From JBGLNL01 sp046484125 (GTDB lineage Bacteria; Chloroflexota; Dehalococcoidia; SZUA-161; SpSt-899), in assembly GCA_046484125.1 (NCBI GenBank), contig JAWOBX010000033.1, positions 1-15,016 of the forward strand: DNA of 15,016 nucleotides, given 5' to 3'. The notes beneath the pieces were generated by a model that did not search any database, had not been told where the DNA came from, and saw only the letters and a program-made list of their open reading frames with translations. Made by a program: the position numbers and the translations under genes. Below, one piece after another: positions 14,849 to 15,016 of this stretch (the first letter of the stretch is position 1; the number at the start of each line of letters is the position of its first letter).

Positions 14849-14920
14849 GTATCCCTCCGTCAGCACCGCTCATGTTAACTTCTTGATACGGTAAGTAAAA
14901 CATCTCGGTGAATCCCTTCT

Positions 14921-15016
14921 TCAAGCGGCAACCGGGAGTTCAAATATGCAGGTGCTTCCTTCGCCTTCCTGGCTCTCCATCCATATTCTCCCGCCGTGGG
15001 CTTCGATTATGGCACG
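14921..15016 (-). CDS. Sensor histidine kinase, C-terminal end (5' part beyond the window)
   Basis: The last 31 codons of a gene running off the right edge. The sequence RAIIEAHGGRIWMESQEGEG followed by STCIFELPVA is the end of a HATPase_c domain: the G2 box (GEGSTCIFELP) and the preceding conserved I-x-x-HGG-x-I-W strand. The stop TGA is at 14923-14921. The kinase precedes the response regulator on the same strand with a 72-bp gap, the usual arrangement of a cognate pair. The sensory domain is not in the window, so the stimulus is unknown. Confidence 0.88.
   Translation of the reverse strand, partial: RAIIEAHGGRIWMESQEGEGSTCIFELPVAA

Overview
This 15 kb window carries 11 protein-coding loci, all on the minus strand, so gene order is described from high to low coordinates. 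Almost every product is exported: five lipoproteins built of beta-propeller repeats (two PQQ-like, two SBBP-type, one RCC1-type), one leucine-rich-repeat lipoprotein, and three related secreted proteins ending in a domain that resembles a glutamine-amidotransferase/ThuA-like fold. The exceptions are a two-component system at the right edge (histidine kinase tail and an OmpR/PhoB-type response regulator) and a REP-associated tyrosine transposase (RAYT). The repeat families, the RAYT with its palindromes and the style of the response regulator suggest an environmental bacterium, perhaps Chloroflexota (Dehalococcoidia-like). That placement rests on general recognition only and is not firm.

Layout in transcription order: histidine kinase 3' end (15016-14921), response regulator (14848-14141), RCC1 lipoprotein (13853-12860), SBBP lipoprotein 2 (12550-11184), RAYT between two palindromes (11129-10474), an approximately 80-bp scrap of a GATase-like gene (10425-10343), SBBP lipoprotein 1 (10211-8816), LRR lipoprotein (8716-7769), GATase-like protein 3 (7647-5800), PQQ lipoprotein 2 (5668-4565), GATase-like protein 2 (4344-2767), PQQ lipoprotein 1 (2673-1402), GATase-like protein 1 (1252 to beyond the left edge).

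The main structure is a tandem array of units. Each of the five propeller genes starts with the same module: a TTGACA -35, a 17-bp spacer, a TGnTARCYT extended -10 region, about 75 nt of conserved leader, an AGGAGG Shine-Dalgarno, a GTG start codon and a similar lipoprotein signal peptide. Past the lipobox the mature proteins belong to different propeller families. Three of the units end, or once ended, in a GATase-like gene whose stop lies just upstream of, or inside, the next unit's promoter. The unit is therefore promoter + signal peptide + propeller (+ LRR) + GATase-like partner. The conserved modules look like recombination points for duplicating, losing or swapping units.

The three propeller genes nearest the regulator (SBBP1, SBBP2, RCC1) each carry exactly one single-base frameshift at a short homopolymer. 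Correcting each gives a complete 8-, 8- or 7-blade propeller. They are either very recent pseudogenes, switchable loci, or assembly errors; the sequence alone does not decide. GATase-like genes 1 and 2 share a GC-rich, roughly 92% identical 3' segment attached to diverged AT-richer 5' parts, which points to gene conversion. The likely biology is a variable set of surface-exposed binding proteins, possibly controlled by the adjacent two-component system, but no ligand or enzymatic activity can be read from the sequence.
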